A stretch of 64,000 nt of DNA from Pictodentalium vernedei. Its lineage: Eukaryota > Mollusca > Scaphopoda > Dentaliida > Dentaliidae. Position 1 is the stretch's first letter, and each line of letters opens with the position of its first letter. The notes under the pieces are model-generated. The model made no database searches, was not told where the DNA came from, and was given only the letters and a program-made list of their open reading frames with translations. Shown in pieces: positions 42,609 to 53,912 of this stretch. A program made the translations under genes and the position numbers. The stretch is from positions 663,339,838 to 663,403,837 of the forward strand of contig CM062296.1 of the NCBI GenBank assembly GCA_031216915.1. The letters are read 5' to 3'.

Positions 42609-44470
42609 AGTGGAAATAAACTCAGAGGTATGTGACGACGAGATCATCATTGTCCCCTTCTTTGGGGAAGGTGCTGAAGTTGGGATTGCAGTAGATCTCG
42701 GGGTGGTCATTGACGAAGCTATCTGTCGCGTGTTTGACCCTGTTGTCATAGCCAGCCCCCAGCCCCTTCATGGGGTGGGGAGTTTTCTTGAGGAGGTCGG
42801 CAAAGGTGTCAGCCTTTTCCTTGTCGTTATTGGTGGTGGAGTCATTTTCTTTAGTAAGGGCCTTGGATGCTGTTTTGCTACATTTACTCTTTTGGCCTGT
42901 TAGCGCCTGGAAGGTGTTCCAAAATATTTTGGCTTGCCTTGTCCCGTTAAGGTTAACTGGTATATGGAATTCTGGTGGCACTTTATACCCAGTGGAACGT
43001 GACTGGCCTAGATCAGAATTGCATAATTGCTGCTGATCCAAGCATCACAAGACCTTGAGTGGATCAAGTGAACGTGAGGCACCCTTTGCCAGTGAAGCCA
43101 AAAAAGTACCTCCACCAGTTCTTTCCCATACTCCAAGAAGAATCTCCAAGCTTCAGCAGTTGTCAACCTCTACTGCAATCCCAACTTCAACACCTTCCCC
43201 GAAGAAGGGGACAATGACGATCTCGTCGCCCCACAACAAGCGATGAAATCATCAACAACATAAAAAAGTACAGAAACTCTTCCTCTCCCAAGGAAGATGA
43301 AATTAGCTATAAAATCCTAAAACAAAGCTCTAACTCGTTTATCACCAGACTAACAAACCTCTATAATGCATGTTTCACGAATTGGCTACTTTCCAAAATG
43401 TTGGAAATCGGCCATAGGTGTCATGATACCCAAACCCGAAAAAGACATCTCTAACCCTGCTTACTACCTTCTAATCAGCCTTATCAGATGCATTGGCAAG
43501 GTTTTCAAGAGACTCCTTACCAAACGGTGGTTGATGGAGCACCGTGAAGACACCAACTTCTTTAAAGACTGGCAACGGGCCTACAGGAACAGCAAGGAGG
43601 GTATGGAACACATCCATCGCCTTTTGGAACAAATGAAAACGGCCATCGATAATCAACAAGCAGGTGCTGCCATCCTACTTGATGTTGAAAAAACATTCGA
43701 TTTTGTCTGACACAGCGGAGTTCGCTATAAACTCTCTAAATTAAACCTCCCAATAAAACTGTTAAGACTACTCTCCTCTTTTCTTAACGACCGAAAAAAC
43801 AAAGTCAGGGTTAACAACAAAATGTCCGACAGTGTCCTCCTCGAAGCCAGCAGCCCCAGAGATCCGTCCTCAGTCCCTCCTCTTTATTATCTATGTAAAC
43901 GACCTTAAATTCACCAAGAACCGCGTCCAAATATCACAATTCGCGGACGACAAAGGGTTATGGGATTCCAACAGTCAAGTCCAAAAATCCCTCCAATACG
44001 CACTGGACGACCTAGAGAGTGGAGAATTGAACTGAATATAAGCAAAACCCAGAGAATCACCTTCATAAGATGCTATGCAGTCCCTCCTGGGGGGGGGGGG
44101 GGGTGGACGCGGGTCAACGAAGTAGTCCTACTTACATTATACAAAGCATTCTTGCGCCCCGTACTTGAGTACAGGACTCTTGTCATCAGTGAAGCAATTT
44201 AAACCAACCTTGGTAAACTCCAAAAAGTTCAGAATCATGCGCTCAGGATTGCCATACGCATCCCCTGGGATACCCCAATTAAACTACTCCGCGAGTGGGT
44301 TGGCATTCCAACTATAAACACCGCCTAACTACACTAGCCACCAAAAACCGCAACAGCATCAAGGACAACAAACTAATATTAGAACAAAACGACATCTGTG
44401 CCAGTCGACAAAAACCCAGAAATGCTATAAAATAATCGGCTCCACCCGAATTCAGTTATTCCAGGATTGG
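42609..44470 (+). mobile_element. CR1/Jockey-like LINE with 5' inversion
   Basis: From 43170 the plus strand carries LINE reverse transcriptase: FPKCWKSAIGVMIPKP, IGKVFKRLLTKRW, FKDWQRAYRNSKEG, and a catalytic FADD at 43940-43951 (FADDKGLW). The RT C-terminal segment LYKAFLRPVLEY and LQKVQNHALRIA follow. Frames are broken. The preceding part (42622-43041) is the upstream linker of the same LINE (FWNTFQALTGQKSK) but on the minus strand, and about 59 bp (42639-42697) recur on the plus strand at 43170-43228. This is the pattern left by twin priming during insertion. Poly-G lies at 44090-44102. Confidence 0.8.
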
Positions 44471-44608
44471 TCATGTCGGGAGTGGACCTGGAACGATCGG
44501 GCCAGGTGCGTCCCTATTCTTGCCATTTTTGTAAATGTTATTTGTGCGCATTCAGGCCATGACCAAATAGGTTAACAAACAGGCCTGCCACCAAACCAGG
44601 GAAGTTCG

Positions 44609-44641
44609 GCTCTTTCTTTTGGTGGCGCCCTTAGAAGGGCC
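44609..44641 (-). terminator. Histone-type stem-loop and U7-like element at the edge of Polinton 2
   Basis: Minus strand: GGCCCTTCTAAGGGCGCCACC, a stem-loop with one inserted base, preceded by CCAAC and followed directly by AAAAGAAAGAGC, a close match to the histone downstream element. The minus-strand gene upstream (44650-45100) cannot be identified. Confidence 0.6.
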
Positions 44642-45174
44642 GTTGGTTGTGAACGTTGCTTGACAGTTACCTACCCACCAAAGCCGAAAACAGCTCTTCC
44701 TCTTCAAGATAAGCCTGAGGCAGATGTCAATGATGCCCTCATAGACAACACGACAAAACAAGCGGTAGATTATACTTGCCTGAAGACACCATCCCATCAC
44801 CCTCGGGGAGAGGTAACACCTTTGTCGAGAGGATCCCCTTTCACACTGGCCCTCACCCGAGGGAGTATGACAACTAATCGAAAAACATCAAGAAGAACTC
44901 CAAAGCCCACTCCCTCAAATTTTCCTCCTCTGCTGTCTCCTGCTATGGTTTTTTTCTGCAGAAAACTTCAAATCCAAAACGTCAAAGCAGGGTCGAAAGG
45001 AGTAGTATACAACATGGGGGTTCTGGACCACTTTTTTGGCTGGTCCCCTATGGTGGGGCCCCAGCCTATCCTCCGGATACACAGCAGGGGCCAAGCTGCA
45101 TCCATCCAAAGGATGGGAGCACATAAATAATTGCTTTGCAATTGTGTACGTCGAAGAGCGTCCATGTGCATGAA
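44642..45174. other. Unassigned stretch before the polymerase gene
   Basis: Competing open frames on both strands, none with a recognised domain. It should contain a minus-strand gene if the stem-loop at 44609-44641 is a real 3' end, but I cannot support its extent. Confidence 0.4.
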
Positions 45175-48100
45175 ATGAAATTTCATTATCAATATTACGT
45201 CAGAGGGCGTATGGATGAATACATCGACCAGCTGTTGGCTGAAATAGAAAGACAGGAGCCAGTCCAGAGTGTTGTGAAAAACATCCTGGATGAAGCCATT
45301 CCAGAAGCAGTGAAGATGCACTTGCTGAGGCCTCTGCTTCCAGAGAAAAATCGACCTCCCCCTCCACTTCGAAAGGCTCGTGAGCACAGGGAGAGAAAAA
45401 GGAAGGCCATTGTTGAGGAGTTTGACCCAGCCTTTCCCTCCAAAACGTTCCGAACAACCAAGGACTACCTACCAGCAGATTCTGGAGCTTTTCGAAATGT
45501 CGGAACGACTAAAGCTCACAGACCGGGTGCTTCGTCATAAACAAGAAGCTGTTCTGCGGGCTCATGAGGTCAACGAGGCACTAGATAGGTCCTTCCCCAT
45601 CATCCACGAGACGCCCGAAAAATGGACACAAAGAGGTTTAGTCTGGATGGCCGACGGAGTGCCGACTCTTTGGCTGAACATAGCCCGATATCAACCCCTG
45701 AGAGGGGGCTCATACATTCCACTACAGCGGCAGTGAGACACAAGAAGGCGGTCGTAAACATAGAGAACAAGGACGACCAATGACTCCGTTGGGCTCTACG
45801 GTCTGCTCTCTTCCCGACAGCAAACCATGTAGATAGGCCGTGTTATCCAATAAACGATGGATTAGAGTTCCCAGGGATCGACGCCCACGCACCCATCTCC
45901 CAAATCCAGAAGGTCGAAAAACAGAACAACCTGGCCATCAACGTATTCGGCTGGGACAAGGGTATCGTCATCCACAGGCTCAGCAGGCAACCTTTATTAA
46001 CCTGCTGCTGATCGAGATGGCAGGCAAATTACGCTACACCTGGAGCAAGGACCTCAACCGGCTCTTGCATGACCAGATCAAGCACCGGGGGCGCAAATAC
46101 TTCTGTGTTAGGTGCCTGTGAACCCCTACTCAAGAGAGGATTTGTTGGAGGCCCATAAGCCAGATTGTCGTGGGATCGGACAGATGGCTGTCAGAGTGGA
46201 GATGCGAAAAAAGGGTAAGAATAAACTGACTTTCAAAGATTATCATAGCTCTCAGCTCCCTTCGTTATCTACGCCTACTTTGAGGCCCTCACAATGAAGA
46301 TCGCGGGGCCAGAGTGCAATCCCACGAAAAGCAACACTCAGAAAACACAGCAGCATGAGGCGTGCTGGCTTCTGCTACGTCGTGATGGCCAGACAGAGCC
46401 ACCGGTGGAATACCGAGGGCCCAATGCAGCAGAGCATTTCCTCAGGGCAATCCAGAAAGAGGATCACAAGATCAGGTGATGCTTGTCAACCCCCAAGCCA
46501 TGCAGATGCCCCAAGAGGATCGGCAAGACTACAACACAGCCACCAACTGCCATGTGTTCGAGAAGTCCCGGTAGTTGCAGGGCAACTAGATTGTGTCTGC
46601 GATCATTGCCACATCACCGGGAAGTACCGAGGTTCCACACACAAAGCCTGAAACCTGAAGCTGCGGTTGAGCTCTAAAACCACGACCATACCGGTCGTCT
46701 TCCATAACCTGCGGGGCTATGACTCCCATCTCCTAATGCAGGCCATTTCGTAAGTAGAAGGCAGGGTAACTTGCATCCCAAACAACACAGAGACGTACAT
46801 CTCCTTCTTCCTCGGACAGCTCCGATTCATTGACAGTGCACAGTTCCTGCTGACATCCACGGATAAACTCGTAGTAGCCAACCAGCCTGAGACCTTCCAA
46901 ATAACGGCCCAGTACGAGCCCAGCAGAGAGAGATGCAAGCTCATGCTGTGGAAAGTCATCAACCCATATGAGTACATGGACTCCTGGGAGCGCTTCGCAG
47001 AGCCCCAGCTCCCACTAAAGGAGGCCTTCTATAACAAGCTGTCTGATGAACACATTGGCGAGGCCTTCAGTCGCACCCAGGGGACAACCACGACCTCTAC
47101 AACCGCATGGATGTTCTCCTTTTCGCACACGTCTTTGAGACCTTTCAGAAGACCTGTATGCGGCAGTACGGTTTGAACCCTGCACACTAATACAACAGCC
47201 CCGGCCTCTCCTGGGATGCAATAAAAAATAAGAGTGGGACTGGAGCTGCTACACGATTATGACCAGCACTTCTTCATTGAGAAGCGGATGCGGGGTCGTA
47301 TCTCTATGGTGTCGAAAAGATATGATTGGGCCATCAACCCCCTGGTAGAGGGCTACGACCCTTGCAAGCCAAAGAGTTACAATCTCTACCTGGACGCAAA
47401 CAACTTGTATGGCTGGGCAATGAGCCAGCCGTTGCCTACCTGCAGCTTCGCATGGGTGGAGGACTGAGGGCACCTTTCAAGGGTCATAACAGAGCTTCGG
47501 CAGATAGCCCAGAGGGCTATATCCTCGAGGTGGACTTGGGGTACCCTGTAGAGCTCCATAATGCACACAGTGCCTACCAGCTGGCCCCGGAGTGCATGGT
47601 GGTTCAGAAAGAGTGGATATCGGAGTACCAGCACAGCCTCCTCGGTGAAGGGGTGGCACCTACCGAGGTCAAAAAGCTGGTCCCCAACCTCCGTGACAAG
47701 GACTGCTATGTGCGCCACTACCGTAATCTGCAGCTGTACCTCTCCCTCGGAATACGTTGGAAGAAGATTCACCGGGGCCTTCACTTCGAGCAGAGGCCCT
47801 GGATGGAGCCCTACATTCGTATGAACACCGAGCATCAGAAAAAGGCAACCAGCGACTTCGAGAAGGATTTGTACAAACTGATGAACAATAGTGTGTTTGG
47901 GAAGACTATGGAGAACCTCCACAAGAGGGTCGACTTCAAGCTGATGCGATGCGACGAAGAGGACAAGATATGGCGTCTGATTGCCAGCCCAACCTTTGCA
48001 CGGGCCAATATCTTCGATGATATCCTCGTTGCGATTCAGGTCCACAAGGGCCGTCTGGTCCTCAACCACCCAGTTTACATTGGGATGACATTATTGACCT

Positions 48101-48651
48101 CTCGAAGCACCTCATGTATAACTTCTACTACAACCATATGAAGAAGTGGTATGGTGAGCACTGCCAGCTCTTATACACGGACACAGACTCTCTCTCCTCG
48201 AGATCCATACTGAGGACGTGTACAGGGACAAGGCCGAGGACCAGCACAGCTGCTATGAAACGTCCGATTACCCAAAGTACCACCCGCTACACAATATAGT
48301 GAACAAGAAGGTCTTGGGCAAGATGAAGGACGAGTATGCCGGACGCCCCATCGTCAAGTACGTGGGCCTGTGCCTCAAGATGTACAGCATCCTTGAGGAC
48401 GGCGGGAAAAAACATCAAGATGCAAAGGGCGTGGAAAAGTGCGTTGTGAAGAAACACATTTGCCATGAGCAGTACAAGGGGTCCTCCTCGGCAAGAAGAC
48501 CTTCCGCCACGGTATGGACATACTGTGATCCCAGGGCCACAACATGCAAAACAAGGTGTCACTGCCCCCCTTTGACTCTAAGTGCTGGATCTCGGAAAAT
48601 GGGGTGGACATACTAGCTTATGTCCACAAGGATGCAGCCCAGGCTGGGTAG
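45175..48651 (+). pseudogene. Protein-primed DNA polymerase B, near full length (Polinton 2)
   Basis: Starts at ATG 45175 (MKFHYQYYVRGRMDEY) and runs through at least eight frame changes to about 48651, roughly 1,150 codons. In order: an N-terminal region with LDRSFPIIHETPEKW; a zinc-binding FCVRCL near 46100; exonuclease I at 46267-46284 reading YAYFEAL, where the usual catalytic Asp is Tyr; a CDHCHITGKYRG segment near 46600; palm motif A YLDANNLYGW (about 47387); motif B KLMNNSVFGKT; motif C YTDTDS at 48174-48191 with both aspartates intact. The enzyme replicates linear element DNA from a terminal protein. It meets the integrase gene tail to tail. Inactive because of the breaks. Confidence 0.9.
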
Positions 48652-49690
48652 TCAGAGATGGATGCCGTCATCGACTAGATACTGACCGAGTAAGAACCAC
48701 ATCTGGTGGCAGCTGTGTGTAGGGAGGCACCACAAGAGGTTCCTCCCTGACGAATCTGCGGGCCGGCCCATACAGCAAATAATAGAGCACGTGCTCATCA
48801 GGCTTGGTGATTGAGTGCCCAGGCGATAGACCTGGAGGGTCCACACAGGGTCATTTGCACGACGGCGGCCACCCTCCAGCTCACCAGGTTGGTAGAGATA
48901 ACGAACACCCACACTGGAGGGGAGCTTTTGTTCCCGTCGTCCAACGGGACTGCCAAAAACCACTAAGGGGGGTTTTTGCGCAACAGTCTTTGCCTTGATG
49001 GCGTCAGAAGGCTTTTTACCAATTAGGCGAGTCACCTTATTGTACAGATTTGATACCACTCGGCCGACCACTCACCCGATGGTAACCTCATCTCCTGGGC
49101 GTACTGCTACCCAAACAGTCACTCTGCCAGGGTGCGGTTGAAGCATTCCATGATTCCCTGGTCTTGATGGATGTCCACACGGCACGGCCCCACCTCAACT
49201 GAATGCCATGCTTGGCCAGCAGCTGTTTCATTGTGCCCATGAACTCGCGCCCGGGATCGACCTGTAGCAGCTTGAGCCATCTGAGGGAGCTTCGCTTGTA
49301 AATCCTTCTTTGCGGACAGGGGATCGCCCTCTTTATAGCGGGAGGCTGCGTCAACAACTGTCAGTGCATACTTGAATGTTCACATGGGACTACTTACTCG
49401 GACATGCGGCAGAAAGAGCAGGTCGGCTTGGTGGATCTCATTAGGCACGGAACATCAAATCCGGGCCGAGGAATATGTTGTGGGGCTGTCAAGTGGATCT
49501 GCCAGATGGCTTACTTTTTTAGCAACCTTGGGCAACGTCCTCGGAAACCTTTGTGGCAGCTGTAAGCTTTTTAATCGCAGTAATCCCCTTCCAGTAGCCC
49601 GGGGTCTGTAATAGATTGTTGATCGCTTTTTCCATGAAGCTCGGCTACGTATTCCAACAGGCTTATGAGCCTCCAACATACATGCGCAAC
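48652..49690 (-). pseudogene. Retroviral-type integrase (Polinton 2)
   Basis: Minus strand, C-terminus at 48652. The catalytic core segment QVDPGREFMGTMKQLLAKHG (about 49200-49265) contains a conserved acidic residue, and the following helix with the last catalytic Glu is frame-shifted. The C-terminal part reads RLIGKKPSDAIKAKTVAQKP then SVGVRYLYQPGELEGGRRRA, a chromodomain-like tail seen in Polinton integrases. The N-terminal segment lies near 49455-49690. At least three frames are needed. Integrase inserts the element and makes the 6-bp duplication. Only about 1 nt separates it from the polymerase end, a compact tail-to-tail layout. Confidence 0.85.
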
Positions 49691-49970
49691 ACAATCAGGT
49701 AGTTGTCTGGTCGTCTCTTGGATATTGGTTGACCCGACAGCACACCCAATGCAAAGTGGCCTGCTGACCCTTCATCCCGATGCCATAGCTCAAGTGATCT
49801 GCGGGCAACGTCAATCATGGTATGTGTCAGCGGGCCGGGGGGTTTTGTGCCTTCGCGCACAGTGCCCGACTTCAAGCATTGCACAGTACAGCCCTTCTGA
49901 AAGACCCATCTTGCTTGTATACACTTGTATATACATACAGGACATACTAAAAAATTCTCGAAAATCGCCA
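49663..49970 (-). pseudogene. Unassigned small Polinton gene region
   Basis: Overlapping minus-strand frames with cysteine-rich and hydrophobic pieces (FLVCPVCIYKCIQARWVFQ and LWHRDEGSAGHFALG). Part, near 49740-49830, has the look of a catalytic domain with H-R-D-E-G-S-A-G-H, but the frame is too broken to assign. It lies between integrase and the membrane protein. Confidence 0.35.
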
Positions 49971-50230
49971 CTACTTGGCTGATCTCTTCGAGATCTTGTA
50001 GGCCACCAAGCCTGTCGCGGCCATCCCAAGAATGGCAAAGGAGATCTCACGGTCCTTTTGGTCATCACTAGGAGTGTAGAAGTCAGAAAGCTGAGGCTCT
50101 GGCCCCAGAGAGCGACGTGTTTTGCCTTCCTGTGGAAAGACCTGAGCATACTCGAGGATCGCGGCGTCGACATCCCAGAAAATTTGCACAGCGTGGTCCT
50201 GGTGGTGGAGTTCTTCATTAATCCAGTCAA
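49971..50230 (-). CDS. Small single-pass membrane protein of Polinton 2
   Basis: The frame ending at 49971 has an N-terminal soluble part (LEYAQVFPQEGK, LSDFYTPSDDQKDRE) and a C-terminal hydrophobic segment ISFAILGMAATGLVAYKI followed by a short basic tail SKRSAK. This is a typical tail-anchored topology. The only start within the open frame is non-ATG, so the true N-terminus is probably lost to a frameshift. Small membrane proteins of this shape occur among virion genes of related elements. Function unknown. Confidence 0.5.
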
Positions 50231-50399
50231 GGCATTCGGTCCGTTTTCAGAACCATTCTGCCTGTGCGGCCTGGAGCTGCTCTATAGACAAATCATGGCG
50301 CTTGCGCTCCTCATCTAGGCCTGATCTTAGACCTTAGTATTGCGAAGAGGTAATTCGACCCTGAGAAGGCCAGAGCATTGACAAGGGCACCCCTACTAA

Positions 50400-50870
50400 C
50401 ATCGCGACTGAAGCCATCACTTCATGATATCAGCTGGGAGATCCCCTGTTAAATTGGCATGTCATTGGTGGCCATGGCAAGGACGACGTCCATAATGAAC
50501 ATGCCCATATCGCAGGGAGTGGTGTCTAGTGTGGGGTGAGCACCCTCAATAGCTGTTTTGCGCAGGGGGGGGGGGGAGTAGCCTATGACAAGGCCAGATA
50601 CAATGGTACTGTGACATAGCACATTGACAAGTATCTCTCAGGGGCTCAACCTTTTGCGGTTCCTGTTGCTTCTCGTAGGCTTGCGTGTGGCGGGTCAATG
50701 TATTTTGAGTGTGGTTGTATGACGAAGTCAAATGAGGACTCAAGAACCACACCGCACCGGCCAACCCAAGCCCACGAAGATCCATGTATCAGAGCTCGTA
50801 GATCCACCACTATGACCAGCAGATTCACTTAGTGTATATTCACTATGTGAATCTGTTGCTTGTCGCTTCA
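50400..50870 (-). pseudogene. Membrane-anchored small protein region
   Basis: Minus frames with a hydrophobic start (LAGAVWFLSPHLTSSYN) followed by polar sequence TLTRHTQAYEKQQEPQKVE, resembling a signal-anchored minor virion protein. A G-run at 50564-50576 shifts the frame. A hairpin AGATTCAC...GTGAATCT at 50819-50852 lies upstream and could be a promoter or terminator structure. Family not identified. Confidence 0.4.
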
Positions 50871-50879
50871 CGACACTGG

Positions 50880-51240
50880 CGAATGGGGTAGGCGTGTGCT
50901 ATTCCTTGTAGTGGAGCATCGTCTGAATAGAGGCCTTGGACTCCCGGAACTCAGCCAGGAGCTTTTTAAGCTTTGTCTTTCTGGCGGCAGCCCCTGCCCG
51001 CCCCGCGGCCACTTTTTGTGGTCTTTTTAGGGTGCCTTTGGTTTTTGTTGGATTTCCATCACAGGCATGCTGTTTTCACTAGCGATGTCAGTAACACCCT
51101 CCTCCGGCATTGTGTTCACCCTCTCTATTGTCGATGGCTCCTCTGACATTTTTATTAGCTTAGATAGCTTCAGCTTCGCTATGACTGTCGTCATCTGAAG
51201 GTATCCTCTGCAGGCAGATGTGTCCAAATTGGCAAAACTT
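50880..51240 (-). pseudogene. Small basic protein, possible core protein
   Basis: An acidic N-terminal part (KMSEEPSTIERVNTMPEEG) is followed, after a frameshift near 51030, by a lysine/arginine/alanine-rich stretch (KRPQKVAAGRAGAAARKTKL) and a helix LAEFRESKASIQTML. The composition suggests a DNA-condensing core protein. The assignment rests on composition only. Confidence 0.4.
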
Positions 51241-51289
51241 TGCGGTGGCCAATGCAGTGGTTAAGGGTGCTAAAGACATTCAAAATCGA

Positions 51290-51760
51290 TGATACAGCTC
51301 GCATGTAGCACTGCTCAACACGTGCCCGATAAAGGGGTCAGCCTCGAGATCAATGACGAGCTTCGGGTGACTTTTGGGGGGATTGGGAGGAAGATGCCGG
51401 CAAACACTGCATATAAGTGGAGCGCTGTCTGCCCAAGTGTCATTTTTATCGCGTTATCCTACCATGCCTCGTAACAGGCATATAATTTCTCGACCTCGTC
51501 ATCCATCGCATCGACCTGGTCTGTCGTGACTGCTTTCCCCAGATACTGGCTAGCTTGACCCCCTGCAACCAGAGTGCGGCAAGCCTTTCCCGGTGCTGTG
51601 AAGCAGTACGCTTCTGTTGCTGTTGACAGCCCATCTGCCCCACAACCAGAGACGAGTGGAGATCGTCCATCCTTTGGATGGAGCTAGTGTAGCGAGCCAC
51701 TCTCACTAGTTCCACCCGCACATCCACATCCTCCTCCAATAGCTAGTCGATCAAATCGTC
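51290..51760 (-). pseudogene. Unassigned Polinton 2 gene
   Basis: Minus frame from about 51739 (MEEDVDVRVELVRVARYTSS) shifts several times, passing DAMDDEVEKLYACYEAW and then IKMTLGQTALHLYAVFAGIF with a proline-rich turn, to about 51300. It has a helical character and one hydrophobic segment. Upstream at 51935-51985 three GCTTATA repeats may form its promoter. I do not recognise the family. Confidence 0.4.
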
Positions 51761-52009
51761 ACAATTCATGATTATCTAAAGACGAGATGTCGCTTACTGT
51801 GGTGACATACAGCCATTGTCAAAGTCTAATATACCGTCGTACCCCCAGCATTGCCGAACCAGAGGATGCTCAAAATTAGGACCTGGTCGTGTGCTTCACA
51901 AAGCTGCGATAAGCGCAGCCCACACCACAGCACCCTATAAGCACCGTATAAGCACCTTATAAGCAGTCGTTGATCAGTTTTTAACAAAAGCTTTTAATGC
52001 TTTGTCTCT

Positions 52010-52600
52010 GCAAGCAGCTGACGGACTACGGTACATTCTTCTCGTGTTGGGACCACATCTTTTCTTGAAGGCAGTCTCCAAAAGACATACGAGCTTTACA
52101 GTCAAAGAGTGAGACCCAGCGTGTCTGCTCACGCAAATCCTCCAGAACAGAGTTGTACTTGTGAGTGAGGACCCAAAGCTCTGTGTGCCGGACCGAGAAG
52201 GTCATCTCAGAAAGCATGTCCTTTTTGGTCAGCACCTTCCTGGCGGAGCAGTCATCAACAATGTACAATGTGGGCTCGCCCTGGAAGAATTGGTAGAAGG
52301 CATGCAGGTAATCGTGGAGCCTCTCACCCGGGTCGGCAATGTAGACCTCGGGGTCAGCTCAGATCCAAGGGCATGTTAGGTAGGTTTTGTTATACCGCGC
52401 TGTGAGGCATAGGTTCACAATGTGCTAGAAGATGCCTTGGTAAGGGCCCTCCAGCTGGTCGAGGAAAACTGTTTTTCCACAACCAGTCTGTCCACAGATG
52501 ATAGCCAGGTGGGAGTTTGGGGGAGCAGCAGCTTTGCTGCATCCATCCCATCCAAAGGATGGATGGAATTAGTTGAGCTCCGACACAACGTGACCATCTT
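52010..52600 (-). pseudogene. FtsK/HerA-type packaging ATPase (Polinton 2)
   Basis: On the minus strand the Walker A motif GQTGCGKT is intact at 52470-52493, preceded by hydrophobic LAIIC, and Walker B LYIVDDCS at 52245-52271 lies in the same frame, with stops between. Downstream segments read WVLTHKYNSVLEDLREQ and a polar C-terminus ending near 52026. This is the A32-like ATPase that pumps DNA into capsids in Polintons and related viruses. Stops and frame changes make it inactive. It is transcribed with the capsid gene. Confidence 0.82.
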
Positions 52601-52639
52601 CGATTTGGATTTGCGCATCCATGATGATGTAGAGGTGAT

Positions 52640-53800
52640 TCTTTAATGCGTCTGCCGTCTCTGCGGGTTTTTTTATCTGGATTGTCACACCCTCAGACGC
52701 ATTCTCGATGCGCAGGCCACTGCCGTGTAGCTGGTCGTCGTCGGTCGTTCAGAGATCAATCCACAGGGGATACTTCGAGGTGAGAAACTCCCCAGGGAAA
52801 CGTCTGCCAGTGCAAGGTCTGTTGCGACCATCGCCACTTCGGGGTGCCCCTTGCTGCCAGGTGGAGTAGCAATTATCTTCTTCGCCTCATCCCGCTGCTG
52901 GTAGGCGCGCGTGCCCTGGCTATACAGCTGGTAGGGGACTCCCTGTGACTTCAATCTTCTGGATCTTTGGGTTGTAGAAGGCCTCAGTGTCCCGGGCATA
53001 GTTACCTCCGGTAACTGAGTCTTCAAAGAGTAGCAGGATGCCCTTCATACTGTGGGTGGGTACATTCAGGTTGAGGTTCCACAGGGTGTCTGATTTATTT
53101 GACATGATCTTGCGGTGGTGTAAGACACGGTCATAAGGAGTGCAAGGCAGTCTGCGTACCGGTTACGGATAATGCGAGTTCGGGCTGCGTGATCATGTCG
53201 TACTCCAGGCTAATGTTATCAATGGTGTACGATCCATTGCCTGAATCGCGCGACAGCAGTCACTGAACATGAGCTCATACTCGAGCCTGTCTCCCAGTGC
53301 GCTCTGGTAGAAAGGCATGTGGCTCTCGACGAGCTCAAAGTCCCGTGGGGTGTAGAATCAGTTGCTGTAAGCATCTGCGATGGCTTTGTTTTCTGCGGCA
53401 GTTGTGTAACCATCTCCAGAGGCAACTCTAAGCTTTTTGGCATTTCTATTAGCAGTGGCGTCTATCACTTTATACAGGGCAAGGGCATTTTTTCTCTCCT
53501 GGGCTGTTTTACAGAGGTCGTGGTAGCACTGGTAAACGTCGCTGTCGTCGATCGACATGGCCTCATTTCCGGAAATCTTAATTGTGCTTTTTTTCACCAC
53601 CGCCCGGCCGAGGTTTTGAACCACAGTCCTGTTGTCATAGGTGGGGTCGGGGTGGTGGAGAAGGCCAAACGCGTCGTCCCCGGGACTATCACGCCATTGC
53701 TGTCGAGGTTGGGGAACTGGACTAAAAGCTGCTGGTTCTGGCCGATTCTGCTGGGGTTGTTTGTGACGACCACAGATGTCGCATATCTTTGACCCTAAGG
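52640..53800 (-). pseudogene. Major capsid protein (Polinton 2)
   Basis: Minus strand, in at least four frames. An N-terminal part around 53358-53624 reads VVKKSTIKISGNEAMSIDDS and CKTAQERKNAL. A middle part near 53219 follows. A C-terminal jelly-roll part at 52685-53105 includes SDTLWNLNLNVP, FYNPKIQKIEV and LADVSLG. These are conserved Polinton hexon-like capsid segments, distinct from the capsid protein of Polinton 1, so the two elements belong to different lineages. It would form the capsid shell. Broken and inactive. Confidence 0.82.
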
Positions 53801-53912
53801 GGGTCCCGCAATCTGTGGTATGGGTTGAGTTTGCATCCGTATTGACTCGAAGCCACTTCTGTTAGTTGTGTCACAGCTGTATTGAACTAACACTTGCGAG
53901 CTTCAATAGACC

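Noticed and set aside
45195..45461. Minus-strand frames within the polymerase gene of Polinton 2
   Set aside because: Shadows of the plus-strand coding region, which has recognised polymerase motifs.
47386..48069. 227-codon minus-strand frame
   Set aside because: Antisense to the polymerase palm motifs A and B; a coding shadow.
53319..53792. 157-codon plus-strand frame
   Set aside because: Antisense to the capsid gene, whose conserved segments are on the minus strand.
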